Assembly (NCBI GenBank): GCA_963977845.1
Contig: CAXBPZ010000018.1
Location: forward strand, 1 to 20,519
Length of the DNA: 20,519 bases
Reading direction: 5' to 3'
DNA from: Methylopumilus sp003533095
GTDB lineage: Bacteria > Pseudomonadota > Gammaproteobacteria > Burkholderiales > Methylophilaceae
Numbering within the stretch: position 1 is the first letter of the stretch; each line of letters begins with the position of its first letter. Positions 14,778-20,519 of this stretch are shown piece by piece. The position numbers and the translations under genes are program-made. The notes under the pieces are model-generated. The model had not been told where the DNA came from and ran no database searches. It saw only the letters and a list, made by a program, of their open reading frames with translations.

Positions 14778-15515
14778 ATGTTAGTTCAATCAGAATTTGT
14801 CGATTTAAATACCCCTACAGGCATTATGCGTACTTATGTGCATAAGCCCGTCACTCTTAAAAAAACACCCGCGATTCTTTTTTATTCAGAAATTTTTCAG
14901 CAAACAGGCCCGATTGAGCGCGCAGCTAAAATCATTGCGGGGCATGGATTCACTGTTTTGGTGCCTGAGGTCTTTCATGAATTAAATCCAATTGGGACTG
15001 TGTTAGCTTATGACGACGCGGGTCGTAATAAAGGCAATGCAGATAAATCTGCGAAAGATGTGGAAGGCTATGACAGAGATAATGAGGCGATGATTGCTTG
15101 GATTAAAAAGCAGCCCTGGTTTTCAGGCCACATCGGTGCCATGGGTTTTTGTATTGGTGGCCATCTAGCTTTTAGAGCAGCGCTTCAACCTGAAGTCGAA
15201 GCGACAGCGTGCTTCTATGCGACGGACTTACATACCACGGTCATTCCAAATAAACCTAATCAACATTCGATGGATCGTTTAAAAGATATTAAGGGTGAGC
15301 TTCTTATGATTTGGGGTAAACAGGACAACCATATTCCCGATTTAGGCCGTAAAGAAGTTTATGAAAAAATGCTTGAGGCCAAGTTAACATTCACTTGGCA
15401 TGAATTTAATGGTCAACACGCTTTTATGCGTGATGAAGGTGAGCGTTATGATCCTGAGTTAGCGCTTTTAGGTTATGAGTTAGCGCTAAAGCTTTTCCAA
15501 CGCAAACTTGCCTAA
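14778..15515 (+). CDS. Dienelactone hydrolase family alpha/beta hydrolase
   Basis: This is a 245-aa cytoplasmic alpha/beta hydrolase of the dienelactone hydrolase family. The catalytic triad is visible: nucleophile Cys125 in GFCIGGH (the G-x-C-x-G-G elbow typical of this family rather than Ser), Asp183 in IWGKQDNHIP, and His214 in NGQHAFMRDEG. The N-terminal part has PAILFYSEIFQQTG with Glu38, the residue that activates the cysteine in known enzymes. Members cleave dienelactone in chlorocatechol breakdown, but most chromosomal copies have no known substrate, and no aromatic degradation genes are nearby. AGGATG before ATG 14778 serves as ribosome binding site. Its 3' end overlaps by 4 nt the stop of a small gene on the opposite strand. 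Confidence 0.9.
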   Translation: MLVQSEFVDLNTPTGIMRTYVHKPVTLKKTPAILFYSEIFQQTGPIERAAKIIAGHGFTVLVPEVFHELNPIGTVLAYDDAGRNKGNADKSAKDVEGYDRDNEAMIAWIKKQPWFSGHIGAMGFCIGGHLAFRAALQPEVEATACFYATDLHTTVIPNKPNQHSMDRLKDIKGELLMIWGKQDNHIPDLGRKEVYEKMLEAKLTFTWHEFNGQHAFMRDEGERYDPELALLGYELALKLFQRKLA

Positions 15516-15679
15516 ACGCAATCAGAAAGCGATTCGAGCCAACGTCTGCGACGAATTTGTTCTTTTTCTGATTCGCTAAATTGAGATGTCACCACTTTTT
15601 CATCTGAAGATAAGATCGGGTTCATCTTGTCTTCGCCTTTTGGCAATGGTTTCATCGAATCTGTATTATAATTTTGCAT
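15512..15679 (-). CDS. Small hydrophilic protein, unknown function
   Basis: This is a possible 55-aa gene that I do not recognise. The product is charged, with an acidic middle and a basic patch RRRRW near residues 39-43, and ends in SDCV. It has no signal peptide or membrane helix. ATG 15679 is chosen over the frame's earlier ATG (15727) because AAAAGG precedes it by nine bases and the upstream part carries a 7-bp inverted repeat. It is divergent from thiS and meets the dienelactone hydrolase gene tail to tail. Codon usage looks similar to neighbours. It could be spurious. Reality rests on the ribosome binding site, the fit to the gap and the strand layout. Confidence 0.5.
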   Translation of the reverse strand: MQNYNTDSMKPLPKGEDKMNPILSSDEKVVTSQFSESEKEQIRRRRWLESLSDCV

Positions 15680-15709
15680 ATACTTTTTCCTTTTGGGATT
15701 GTTGAAATT

Positions 15710-15728
15710 CATGGAATTTTGTTCCATG
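15710..15728. repeat. 7-bp perfect inverted repeat in the divergent thiS / small-gene region
   Basis: CATGGAA (15710-15716), TTTTG, TTCCATG (15722-15728). It lies about 30 nt upstream of the 55-aa minus-strand gene and about 58 nt upstream of thiS. It could be an operator or an mRNA stem in the small gene's leader. No known family site is matched. Confidence 0.4.
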
Positions 15729-15785
15729 TAAATAAGACTCTAAAACTTTTTAAAAATTCAATGTTTGATTAAAAAAACGCTATCC

Positions 15786-15989
15786 ATGAATCTAAAAATT
15801 AACGGTAATATAAAATCTTTTGATGACAGTTCGATGACAGTGGAGGGTTTGGTTGTGAAACTTAATCTTTTGGGTAAACGAATTGCCATCGAAAAAAACG
15901 GCATGATTATTGCAAAATCTGAATTTCAAAATATTACACTTCAAGATGGCGACCAGTTAGAAATCGTCGGCGCAGTAGGTGGTGGTTAA
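15786..15989 (+). CDS. thiS: Sulfur carrier protein ThiS
   Basis: This is a ubiquitin-like sulfur carrier of 67 aa for thiazole formation in thiamine synthesis. Its C-terminus is adenylated and converted to a thiocarboxylate that delivers sulfur to ThiG. The sequence begins MNLKINGN, has the family core GKRIAIEKNGMIIAKSEF and LQDGDQLEIVGAVGGG, and ends in the obligatory Gly-Gly. ATG 15786 matches the N-terminus of the family. The upstream ATG at 15765 would add seven residues before the first beta strand. No strong Shine-Dalgarno is seen. There is no TPP riboswitch upstream, unlike thiC, as only about 100 nt separate it from the divergent gene. It lies one nucleotide before thiG. Confidence 0.93.
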   Translation: MNLKINGNIKSFDDSSMTVEGLVVKLNLLGKRIAIEKNGMIIAKSEFQNITLQDGDQLEIVGAVGGG

Positions 15990-15990
15990 G

Positions 15991-16782
15991 ATGACCCATA
16001 AAAAAGATCAGCTTGTGATCGCAGGGAAATCTTACCAATCAAGATTATTGGTAGGTACGGGTAAATATAAAGATTTTGATGAAACCCGATTAGCGATTGA
16101 TGCCAGTGGTGCTGAAATTATTACAGTGGCGATTCGTCGCACTAACATTGGTCAAAATGAAGGTGAACCTTCACTTCTAGATTTTGTGCCACCGAATCGT
16201 TTTACTTATCTTCCTAATACCGCAGGGTGTTATTCAGCCGATGATGCGGTTCGAACGCTTCGTTTAGCGCGCGAATTACTCGATGGACATAAGCTTGTGA
16301 AATTAGAAGTCTTAGGTGACCCTAAAACACTTTACCCTAATGTGATTGAAACTTTAAAAGCTGCAGAAGTGTTAATTAAAGAAGGATTTGATGTGATGGT
16401 CTATACATCCGATGATCCGATTGTGGCAAAAGAGTTAGAGAATATTGGTTGCTGTGCCATCATGCCTTTAGCTTCTCTGATTGGTTCAGGGATGGGTATT
16501 TTAAATCCGTGGAATTTACAAATTATTATTGAGCATGCAAAAGTGCCTGTGTTGGTGGATGCAGGAGTTGGCACCGCATCGGATGCCGCGATTGCGATGG
16601 AATTAGGTTGTGAAGGTGTGCTTATGAATACAGCGATTGCAGGTGCAAAGGATCCGATTATGATGGCGAGTGCCATGAAAAAAGCCATTGAAGCTGGACG
16701 CGAAGCTTATTTAGCCGGACGCATGGCGAAGAAATTATATTCAGCATCACCTAGCTCTCCCACACAAGGCATGATTTCTTAA
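15991..16782 (+). CDS. thiG: Thiazole synthase ThiG
   Basis: ThiG forms the thiazole phosphate carboxylate from deoxyxylulose phosphate, dehydroglycine (or glycine imine) and ThiS-thiocarboxylate. It is a TIM-barrel of 263 aa. Family blocks are SRLLVGTGKYKDF, ITVAIRRTNIG, LPNTAGCYSADDAVRTLRLARE, VKLEVLGDPKTLYPN with Schiff-base Lys104, VMVYTSDDPIVAKEL, IMPLASLIGSGMGI, VPVLVDAGVGTASDAA and GVLMNTAIAGAKDPI. The start is ATG 15991, one nucleotide after thiS, with AGGTGG about nine bases upstream inside the thiS end. A GTG at 15979 would add four residues. With thiS, apaG and mltA it forms a tight operon. The glycine-side enzyme (ThiO or ThiH) is not in the window. Confidence 0.97.
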   Translation: MTHKKDQLVIAGKSYQSRLLVGTGKYKDFDETRLAIDASGAEIITVAIRRTNIGQNEGEPSLLDFVPPNRFTYLPNTAGCYSADDAVRTLRLARELLDGHKLVKLEVLGDPKTLYPNVIETLKAAEVLIKEGFDVMVYTSDDPIVAKELENIGCCAIMPLASLIGSGMGILNPWNLQIIIEHAKVPVLVDAGVGTASDAAIAMELGCEGVLMNTAIAGAKDPIMMASAMKKAIEAGREAYLAGRMAKKLYSASPSSPTQGMIS

Positions 16783-16786
16783 AATT

Positions 16787-17170
16787 ATGGGATCGACAAA
16801 ATTACATGCGATTCGTATCAGTGTCGAAACAAATTTTATAGAAGAGAAATCAAGTATCGAACATAATCGATATTTTTTTAGTTACACTGTAACCATCAGT
16901 AATGATGGAATAGTTGCGGCACAGCTTGTGAGTCGTCACTGGATTATTACCGATGCGAATGAAGAATCTTTTGAAGTAAGAGGTTTAGGTGTCGTCGGTG
17001 AACAACCCTTGATACAACCTCATGAATCTTATACTTACACGAGTGGTACCGAAATCAATACACCTGTCGGTTCTATGCACGGTAGTTATCAAATGGTCTC
17101 AGAGGATGGTACATCTTTTGATGCAGAAATTCCGATGTTTATTTTATCCATGCCAAGGACGCTTCATTGA
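16787..17170 (+). CDS. apaG: ApaG domain protein
   Basis: ApaG is a 127-aa (E. coli 125 aa) Fn3-like beta-sandwich protein. It is linked in enterobacteria to cobalt/magnesium efflux and to the apaH locus, but its molecular role is not settled. The sequence shows NRYFFSYTVTISNDG, VSRHWIITDANE, the GxGxxG loop GLGVVGEQP (66-74), ESYTYTSGT and TPVGSMHGSYQM, all typical. ATG 16787 lies four nucleotides after the thiG stop, and its stop overlaps the mltA start by one base (TGATG). No independent promoter or strong ribosome binding site is visible, so it is probably co-translated within the thiSG operon. This differs from the ksgA-apaG-apaH order of enterobacteria. Confidence 0.93.
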   Translation: MGSTKLHAIRISVETNFIEEKSSIEHNRYFFSYTVTISNDGIVAAQLVSRHWIITDANEESFEVRGLGVVGEQPLIQPHESYTYTSGTEINTPVGSMHGSYQMVSEDGTSFDAEIPMFILSMPRTLH

Positions 17171-18423
17171 TGAAACGTTTAATTGTATTACTTCTTACAT
17201 TATTCCTTATCTCGTGTGCAGATGTGTCGCATAAGGGAGAAAAAGTTGCTGATGCAAAACCGAGTTGTGATTGCCCAAAAATTAAAACCGAAAAAGAAGA
17301 GCCTCCAAAGATTCCTGATTATGGGCTTTTAAAAAAATCAGATTGGAGTGCGATTGAATCCTCATTCGAAAGTGATAATTTGCTTCCTGCTTGGACGGCT
17401 TGGCTTAGAAGCTGCTCCGTTTTAAAACAAAAAGATGCTTGGAAAAAAGTATGTGATGTAGCGGACGATATCAAAGAGCCTAGTGATGAAAATATTCAAC
17501 ATTATTTTAAAAAATATTTTAATGTCTATCTTGCTACCAATTTTGATGGTTCAGAAATAGGTATGATCACGGGCTATTACCAGCCTATTTTAAAAGGTAG
17601 CAAAGTAAAAACATCTCACTACAAGGTTCCCCTTTACACAACGCCTAAAGATTTAATCACGGTAGATTTAAGTGAAGTTTATCCAGAACTAAAATCAAAA
17701 CGCTTACGTGGCAAATTAGTGGGAAATAAATTAGTGCCTTATTTATCTAGAGCGGAAATTGATGGCCAAGGAAGACCTCTAGCAGGTAATGAAATTGTGT
17801 GGGTCGAAGATCCAGTCGAAGCCTTCTTTTTAGAGATTCAAGGGTCTGGCATTATTCATTTTGATAATGGAGATGAAATGCAGATTGGCTATGCTGACCA
17901 AAATGGCTATCCATTTAAAGCGATCGGTTCGGCTCTTATTCAGAAAAAAGAAATTACCATGGCTGAAGCCTCGATGGAGGGCATTAAAAATTGGGCCAAG
18001 AAAAATATTGCGAAGTTACGAGAGTTTTTGAATATCAATGCAAGTTATGTGTTCTTTAGAAAATTACCCGATGACTTACCAGGCCCCATTGGTGCTCTGG
18101 GTGTTTCGATTGAAGCGGAGCGAAGTGTTGCGATTGATCCCAAATTCATTCCTTTAGGTGCACCCATTTTCTTATCCACCACACAACCCAATACAAATGA
18201 TCCGCTTGAGCGATTGATGGTGGCGCAAGATACAGGAGGAGCCATTCGAGGTGGAGTGCGTGCTGACTTCTATTGGGGTAGTGGGGACGATGCAGGACGT
18301 AAAGCGGGATCTATGAAACAGCAAGGTAAAATTTGGGCGTTACTTCCAAAAGATTATGTCTTCCCAACCGCAACACAAGAATTTGTGATGAAGCGATACC
18401 ACATCGAGGAAGCTTCCAAATAA
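17170..18423 (+). CDS. mltA: Membrane-bound lytic murein transglycosylase A (MltA), lipoprotein
   Basis: MltA cleaves the MurNAc-GlcNAc bond of peptidoglycan with formation of 1,6-anhydroMurNAc, working from the inner face of the outer membrane. The product is 417 aa. The signal peptide ends in lipobox LISC, so Cys16 is lipidated. The MltA domain shows GMITGYYQPILKGS, PLYTTPKDL and the SRAEIDGQG block. The C-terminal 3D domain has MVAQDTGGAIRGGVRADFYWGSG with conserved aspartates 354 and 366, followed by AGSMKQQGKIWALLP. Start ATG 17170 overlaps the apaG stop (TGATG). The TTG one codon upstream is rejected. It is the last gene of the thiS operon and is followed by a strong terminator. Confidence 0.95.
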   Translation: MKRLIVLLLTLFLISCADVSHKGEKVADAKPSCDCPKIKTEKEEPPKIPDYGLLKKSDWSAIESSFESDNLLPAWTAWLRSCSVLKQKDAWKKVCDVADDIKEPSDENIQHYFKKYFNVYLATNFDGSEIGMITGYYQPILKGSKVKTSHYKVPLYTTPKDLITVDLSEVYPELKSKRLRGKLVGNKLVPYLSRAEIDGQGRPLAGNEIVWVEDPVEAFFLEIQGSGIIHFDNGDEMQIGYADQNGYPFKAIGSALIQKKEITMAEASMEGIKNWAKKNIAKLREFLNINASYVFFRKLPDDLPGPIGALGVSIEAERSVAIDPKFIPLGAPIFLSTTQPNTNDPLERLMVAQDTGGAIRGGVRADFYWGSGDDAGRKAGSMKQQGKIWALLPKDYVFPTATQEFVMKRYHIEEASK

Positions 18424-18453
18424 AAAAAGGAAGCCTTGAAAGCTTCCTTTTTT
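18422..18453. terminator. Bidirectional intrinsic terminator between mltA and pqqA
   Basis: GGAAGC (18429-18434) and GCTTCC (18442-18447) pair around a 7-nt loop, extended by A and T runs on the outside, so each strand ends in a U-tract. It closes the mltA operon on plus and pqqA on minus, whose stop is 23 nt away. Confidence 0.88.
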
Positions 18454-18475
18454 AGTGATCGTAAGAAACGAACAA

Positions 18476-18547
18476 TTACTTGTTCATTACGTACATAGTC
18501 ACTTCAAAGCCAAAACGCATTTCTGTAGCTGCTGGAGTTGTCCACAT
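18476..18547 (-). CDS. pqqA: PQQ precursor peptide PqqA
   Basis: This is a 23-residue ribosomal peptide that is the precursor of pyrroloquinoline quinone, the cofactor of methanol dehydrogenases. It begins MWTTPAATEMRFGFE and ends TMYVMNK. The defining E-V-T-M-Y motif is intact, with Glu15 and Tyr19 being the residues that PqqE crosslinks and that become PQQ. PqqD chaperones the peptide, and PqqB, PqqC and proteases finish the cofactor. AAGGAG lies seven bases before ATG 18547, a perfect ribosome binding site. The gene is alone: a terminator follows directly and no pqqBCDE lies within the window. A separate pqqA that makes a short abundant message is known in some methylotrophs. The sequence is so typical that the call is near certain despite its length. 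Confidence 0.96.
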   Translation of the reverse strand: MWTTPAATEMRFGFEVTMYVMNK

Positions 18548-18600
18548 AGTATTTCTCCTTAAAACTAGTTAATCAACTGCATTCAAAGATGCATTGAGAG

Positions 18601-18616
18601 AACTATAGACATAGTT
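18601..18616 (-). promoter_or_regulatory. Likely pqqA -10 region inside a 16-bp dyad
   Basis: On the minus strand AACTAT-GTCT-ATAGTT is a perfect inverted repeat and contains TATAGT (18607-18602), a good -10 hexamer about 55 nt before pqqA ATG. A -35 is not clear. A site for a regulator that controls PQQ supply is possible but unproven. The rest of 18548-18661 holds a direct repeat of TGCATT and no gene. Confidence 0.4.
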
Positions 18617-18661
18617 AAGTTCTTAAGCACCGATTGAGTGATGAATTGGACCTCATGATTT

Positions 18662-19861
18662 TCATGATAGGGCCATGATATTAGTGACATTCATATCTTG
18701 GACTTTGGGTGTATCTATAAAAATAATGGGATCCATGGATCGCCATACAAGGTAAATTGGTGTATCTGTAATTTTGAATTGAGTGCGATCGATGATATCA
18801 CCGTGACTGTCATAGATCTTGGCAGCATAAATATCTTCAATGTGATAAAAACTCTCCGGGTTTATAGTCTTATCATCTCGCGTCCATATGGCATGCATCT
18901 GTTCTTTATCATTTTTAAAGTGATGAATTTCAAAGGGCACATCATGAAATAAAGCACCTAAATATGTCATGCCCTCCATACGATCTATTAAAAAAAGAAT
19001 CCCTTCTGCATTGCGATATGGAAGATAGAGCTTAGTGAGACGTCCTGATGCAATGAGTAAGGAAATCGCACGTAATGTGTAGGAAGTAATTTCATGGCGC
19101 TTTAATTCAATCGCAGCATAAATGGTTTTGATATTAAAGCTTTCAGCGATTCTTTGAATGAGCGCTAACTTTTTAATGAGATTAAATTTAAAAAGTTTAC
19201 CTAGTTTAGGAATTAAGAAATTTGAATAAATGAGTTCAGGCTCTTTATCCATTTCATTGGTTAAATTAATCGTATGAATGTCTGGAAGTTGATATTTATC
19301 TTTTAAAAGCTTAAACACCATGTCATTAAAGAAAGGGCTAAATGAAGGCATCGATGGCCCTGCCACTTTAATTTTTTTAAGTCTTGCCATATTAAAAGTC
19401 ATGGCCCAAATATTTAAGAATGCGTGAAGTGCTTCCTTACTAAAGCTTGTCATCTCAATTTCAATCGATGCAATATGTGGTTGATAGCCCAGCAATGTTA
19501 GATCTAAAAGTTCTCGCCATTGAAGATAAATATCTTCTTGATCCACAAGAACGAGCTTGAGATTAAATTTAATATCATGGCCTACAAGATCATCCATAAA
19601 GGTAGGACTAAATTCACTGATACGATTCGATGGAATAAGGAGTGTGACATCTCGAATTTTATGCTGACGACACATCTCAACCACACCAATCGGATCTTCA
19701 ATTAAATCTTCGATAGTCAAACTTAATCCAAAAAAATGATTTGGAATTTTATGATTTTTGGGTGGGATGTGACCCTGATTAAAAAAAAGCTTAGGGCTTA
19801 AGATGAGTAAAAAAGCATTTTTCAGAAATGCACGATTGAAAAAAGAAAACTTTTTAAGCAT
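18662..19861 (-). CDS. Unrecognised 399-aa protein, possibly TIM-barrel glycoside-hydrolase-like
   Basis: I do not recognise a named family with confidence. The protein starts with a basic, partly hydrophobic stretch (FLKNAFLLILSPKLFF, about 12-27) that could be a poor signal anchor. From residue 45 it alternates predicted strands and helices (for example DVTLLIPSN, NLKLVLVDQ, IASIEIEM, KIKVAGPSMPSFSPFF, IKTIYAAIEL), in the rhythm of a beta/alpha barrel. The last 80 residues read as strands (IHHFKND, MHAIWTRDD, AAKIYDSHGDII, ITDTPIYLVW), which resembles the small beta domain that closes many glycoside hydrolases (G-x..., then PIYL). Active-site acids cannot be assigned. ATG 19861 is chosen over 19891 because TATAAT lies seven bases upstream, predicting a leaderless message, and no Shine-Dalgarno precedes either ATG. 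It stands alone between pqqA and amt. Confidence 0.75.
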   Translation of the reverse strand: MLKKFSFFNRAFLKNAFLLILSPKLFFNQGHIPPKNHKIPNHFFGLSLTIEDLIEDPIGVVEMCRQHKIRDVTLLIPSNRISEFSPTFMDDLVGHDIKFNLKLVLVDQEDIYLQWRELLDLTLLGYQPHIASIEIEMTSFSKEALHAFLNIWAMTFNMARLKKIKVAGPSMPSFSPFFNDMVFKLLKDKYQLPDIHTINLTNEMDKEPELIYSNFLIPKLGKLFKFNLIKKLALIQRIAESFNIKTIYAAIELKRHEITSYTLRAISLLIASGRLTKLYLPYRNAEGILFLIDRMEGMTYLGALFHDVPFEIHHFKNDKEQMHAIWTRDDKTINPESFYHIEDIYAAKIYDSHGDIIDRTQFKITDTPIYLVWRSMDPIIFIDTPKVQDMNVTNIMALS

Positions 19862-19868
19862 GGGCTTT

Positions 19869-19874
19869 ATTATA
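19869..19874 (-). promoter_or_regulatory. -10 element implying a leaderless start for the 399-aa gene
   Basis: TATAAT on the minus strand (19874-19869) is followed by AAAGCCC and then ATG 19861, so transcription would begin at or one base before the start codon. The ten bases AAGTTATAAT are identical to those before the Pcm-like gene. The site falls inside the longer frame from ATG 19891, which argues against that start. Confidence 0.5.
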
Positions 19875-19901
19875 ACTTCAAGTGTATCCATTTCATGGAT
19901 A

Positions 19902-19927
19902 AAAAAAGGGCGCTTAAAAAAGCGCCC
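19902..19927 (-). terminator. Intrinsic terminator after the amt gene
   Basis: GGGCGCTT (19908-19915) and AAGCGCCC (19920-19927) form an 8-bp GC-rich stem with a 4-nt loop. On the minus strand it is followed by seven U. It lies 26 nt past the amt stop and separates amt from the 399-aa gene. Confidence 0.9.
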
Positions 19928-19952
19928 CAGAAGTCACTACTTTCAGGTAGTT

Positions 19953-20519
19953 TTATTTGTGATATGCCTGTTCACCGTGTTCAGCGATGTCTAAGCCTTC
20001 ACGCTCAGCATCTGTTTTCACACGAAGACCAATCGTCATATCGATAAGTTTTAATGCTACATAAGAGACAGTGGCAGAAACCGCAATCGCTGTGCCCACT
20101 GCCCAGAGTTGTGATACCACTTGTGTATGCATATCAAACTCACCCACTTTATTGGCAACGTAATCATAAACACCTGTGCCACCTAAAGCTGGGCTTACAA
20201 ATACGCCGGTCATGATGGCACCAAAGATACCGCCAATACCGTGCACACCAAATACATCAAGTGAGTCGTCATAACCAAAAGCTTTTTTAACTTTGGATAC
20301 GAAGAATAAACAGATAGGTGATACACCTAAGCCAATGATCAATGCGCCCATTGGACCTACAAATCCGCAAGCAGGTGTAATGGCCACAAGACCTGCGACC
20401 GCACCTGATGCTGCACCTAACATAGAAGGTTTTGATTTTAAGACCCATTCAAATGCCATCCAAGAGAGTGTGGCAGCTGCAGTTGCAAGCATGGTATTTA
20501 CAAAAGCCAAGGCTGCAAG
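19953..20519 (-). CDS. amtB: Ammonium transporter Amt, C-terminal part (cut by window edge)
   Basis: This is the last 188 residues of an Amt/MEP/Rh family ammonium channel in the inner membrane. The frame is open to the edge, so the true start lies outside. Family sequence seen: AFVNTMLATAAATLSWMAFEW, GAASGAVAGLVAITPACGFVGPMGALIIGLG, DDSLDVFGVHGIGGIFGAIMTGVF with the second of the twin pore histidines, and QLWAVGTAIAVSATVSYVALKLID. The cytoplasmic tail GLRVKTDAEREGLDIAEHGEQAYH is the conserved region that rearranges when the PII protein GlnK blocks the channel. A glnK gene is often next to amt, usually upstream, but would be beyond the window. Expression probably responds to nitrogen limitation, though the promoter is not visible here. 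The terminator follows directly. Confidence 0.95.
   Translation of the reverse strand, partial: LAALAFVNTMLATAAATLSWMAFEWVLKSKPSMLGAASGAVAGLVAITPACGFVGPMGALIIGLGVSPICLFFVSKVKKAFGYDDSLDVFGVHGIGGIFGAIMTGVFVSPALGGTGVYDYVANKVGEFDMHTQVVSQLWAVGTAIAVSATVSYVALKLIDMTIGLRVKTDAEREGLDIAEHGEQAYHK

Noticed and set aside
16401..16688. 95-codon open frame antisense to thiG
   Set aside because: It is contained within thiG, and its low-complexity Ile/Ala/Pro content reflects the complement of conserved thiG codons.
1..20519. CRISPR arrays, tRNA or rRNA genes, insertion sequences, toxin-antitoxin or defence genes
   Set aside because: No spaced direct repeats, cloverleaf-like or rRNA sequence, transposase motifs or recognisable defence proteins were found on either strand.

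Overview
The window reads as a piece of a small, AT-rich, gram-negative bacterial genome. The best fit is a methylotrophic betaproteobacterium of the Methylophilaceae (Methylotenera / Methylopumilus type). This is an inference from gene content: a pqqA gene for the PQQ cofactor of methanol dehydrogenases, the split B12-dependent ribonucleotide reductase NrdJa/NrdJb, WaaA (Kdo transferase, so an LPS outer membrane), MltA, ApaG and a CysB-type regulator. Genes are packed tightly and no stretch above 300 bases lacks a gene. No rRNA, tRNA, CRISPR array or insertion sequence was recognised.

Layout. Bases 1-1107 hold one open frame made of two unrelated parts. The first ~345 bases encode the C-terminal part of a T4-type myovirus portal protein (gp20). 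The rest encodes a CysB-type LysR regulator that has lost its DNA-binding domain. The switch falls at a Gly-Leu-Thr that both families carry, so it is either an assembly chimera or an illegitimate recombination. Then come cytochrome b561 and a DoxX protein (both minus) and a GNAT acetyltransferase (plus). Bases 7333 to 2804 (minus) hold thiC-uppP-exoD-mutY, with junctions of 0 to 2 nt or a 4-nt overlap, behind a TPP riboswitch whose expression platform can hide the thiC ribosome binding site. Divergent from it are a Pcm-like methyltransferase, apparently leaderless, and an isochorismatase-family hydrolase, which converge on waaA.

Bases 9999-13031 hold nrdJa-nrdJb with a good sigma70 promoter and one strong plus one weak NrdR box. 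Next are a secreted trypsin-like protease overlapping a small lipoprotein, a 67-aa cysteine-rich protein, a dienelactone hydrolase and a 55-aa minus-strand protein. thiS-thiG-apaG-mltA follow as a compact plus-strand operon, ending at a terminator shared with a stand-alone pqqA on the minus strand. The right end has a 399-aa unrecognised protein, apparently leaderless, and the C-terminal part of an Amt ammonium transporter running off the edge.

How the genes work together. ThiC makes the pyrimidine half of thiamine and ThiS/ThiG the thiazole half, but only thiC shows a TPP riboswitch. UppP, WaaA, MltA and ExoD serve the cell envelope. NrdJab supplies deoxynucleotides and MutY protects DNA from 8-oxoguanine mispairs. 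PqqA supplies the peptide precursor of PQQ, and Amt brings in ammonium.
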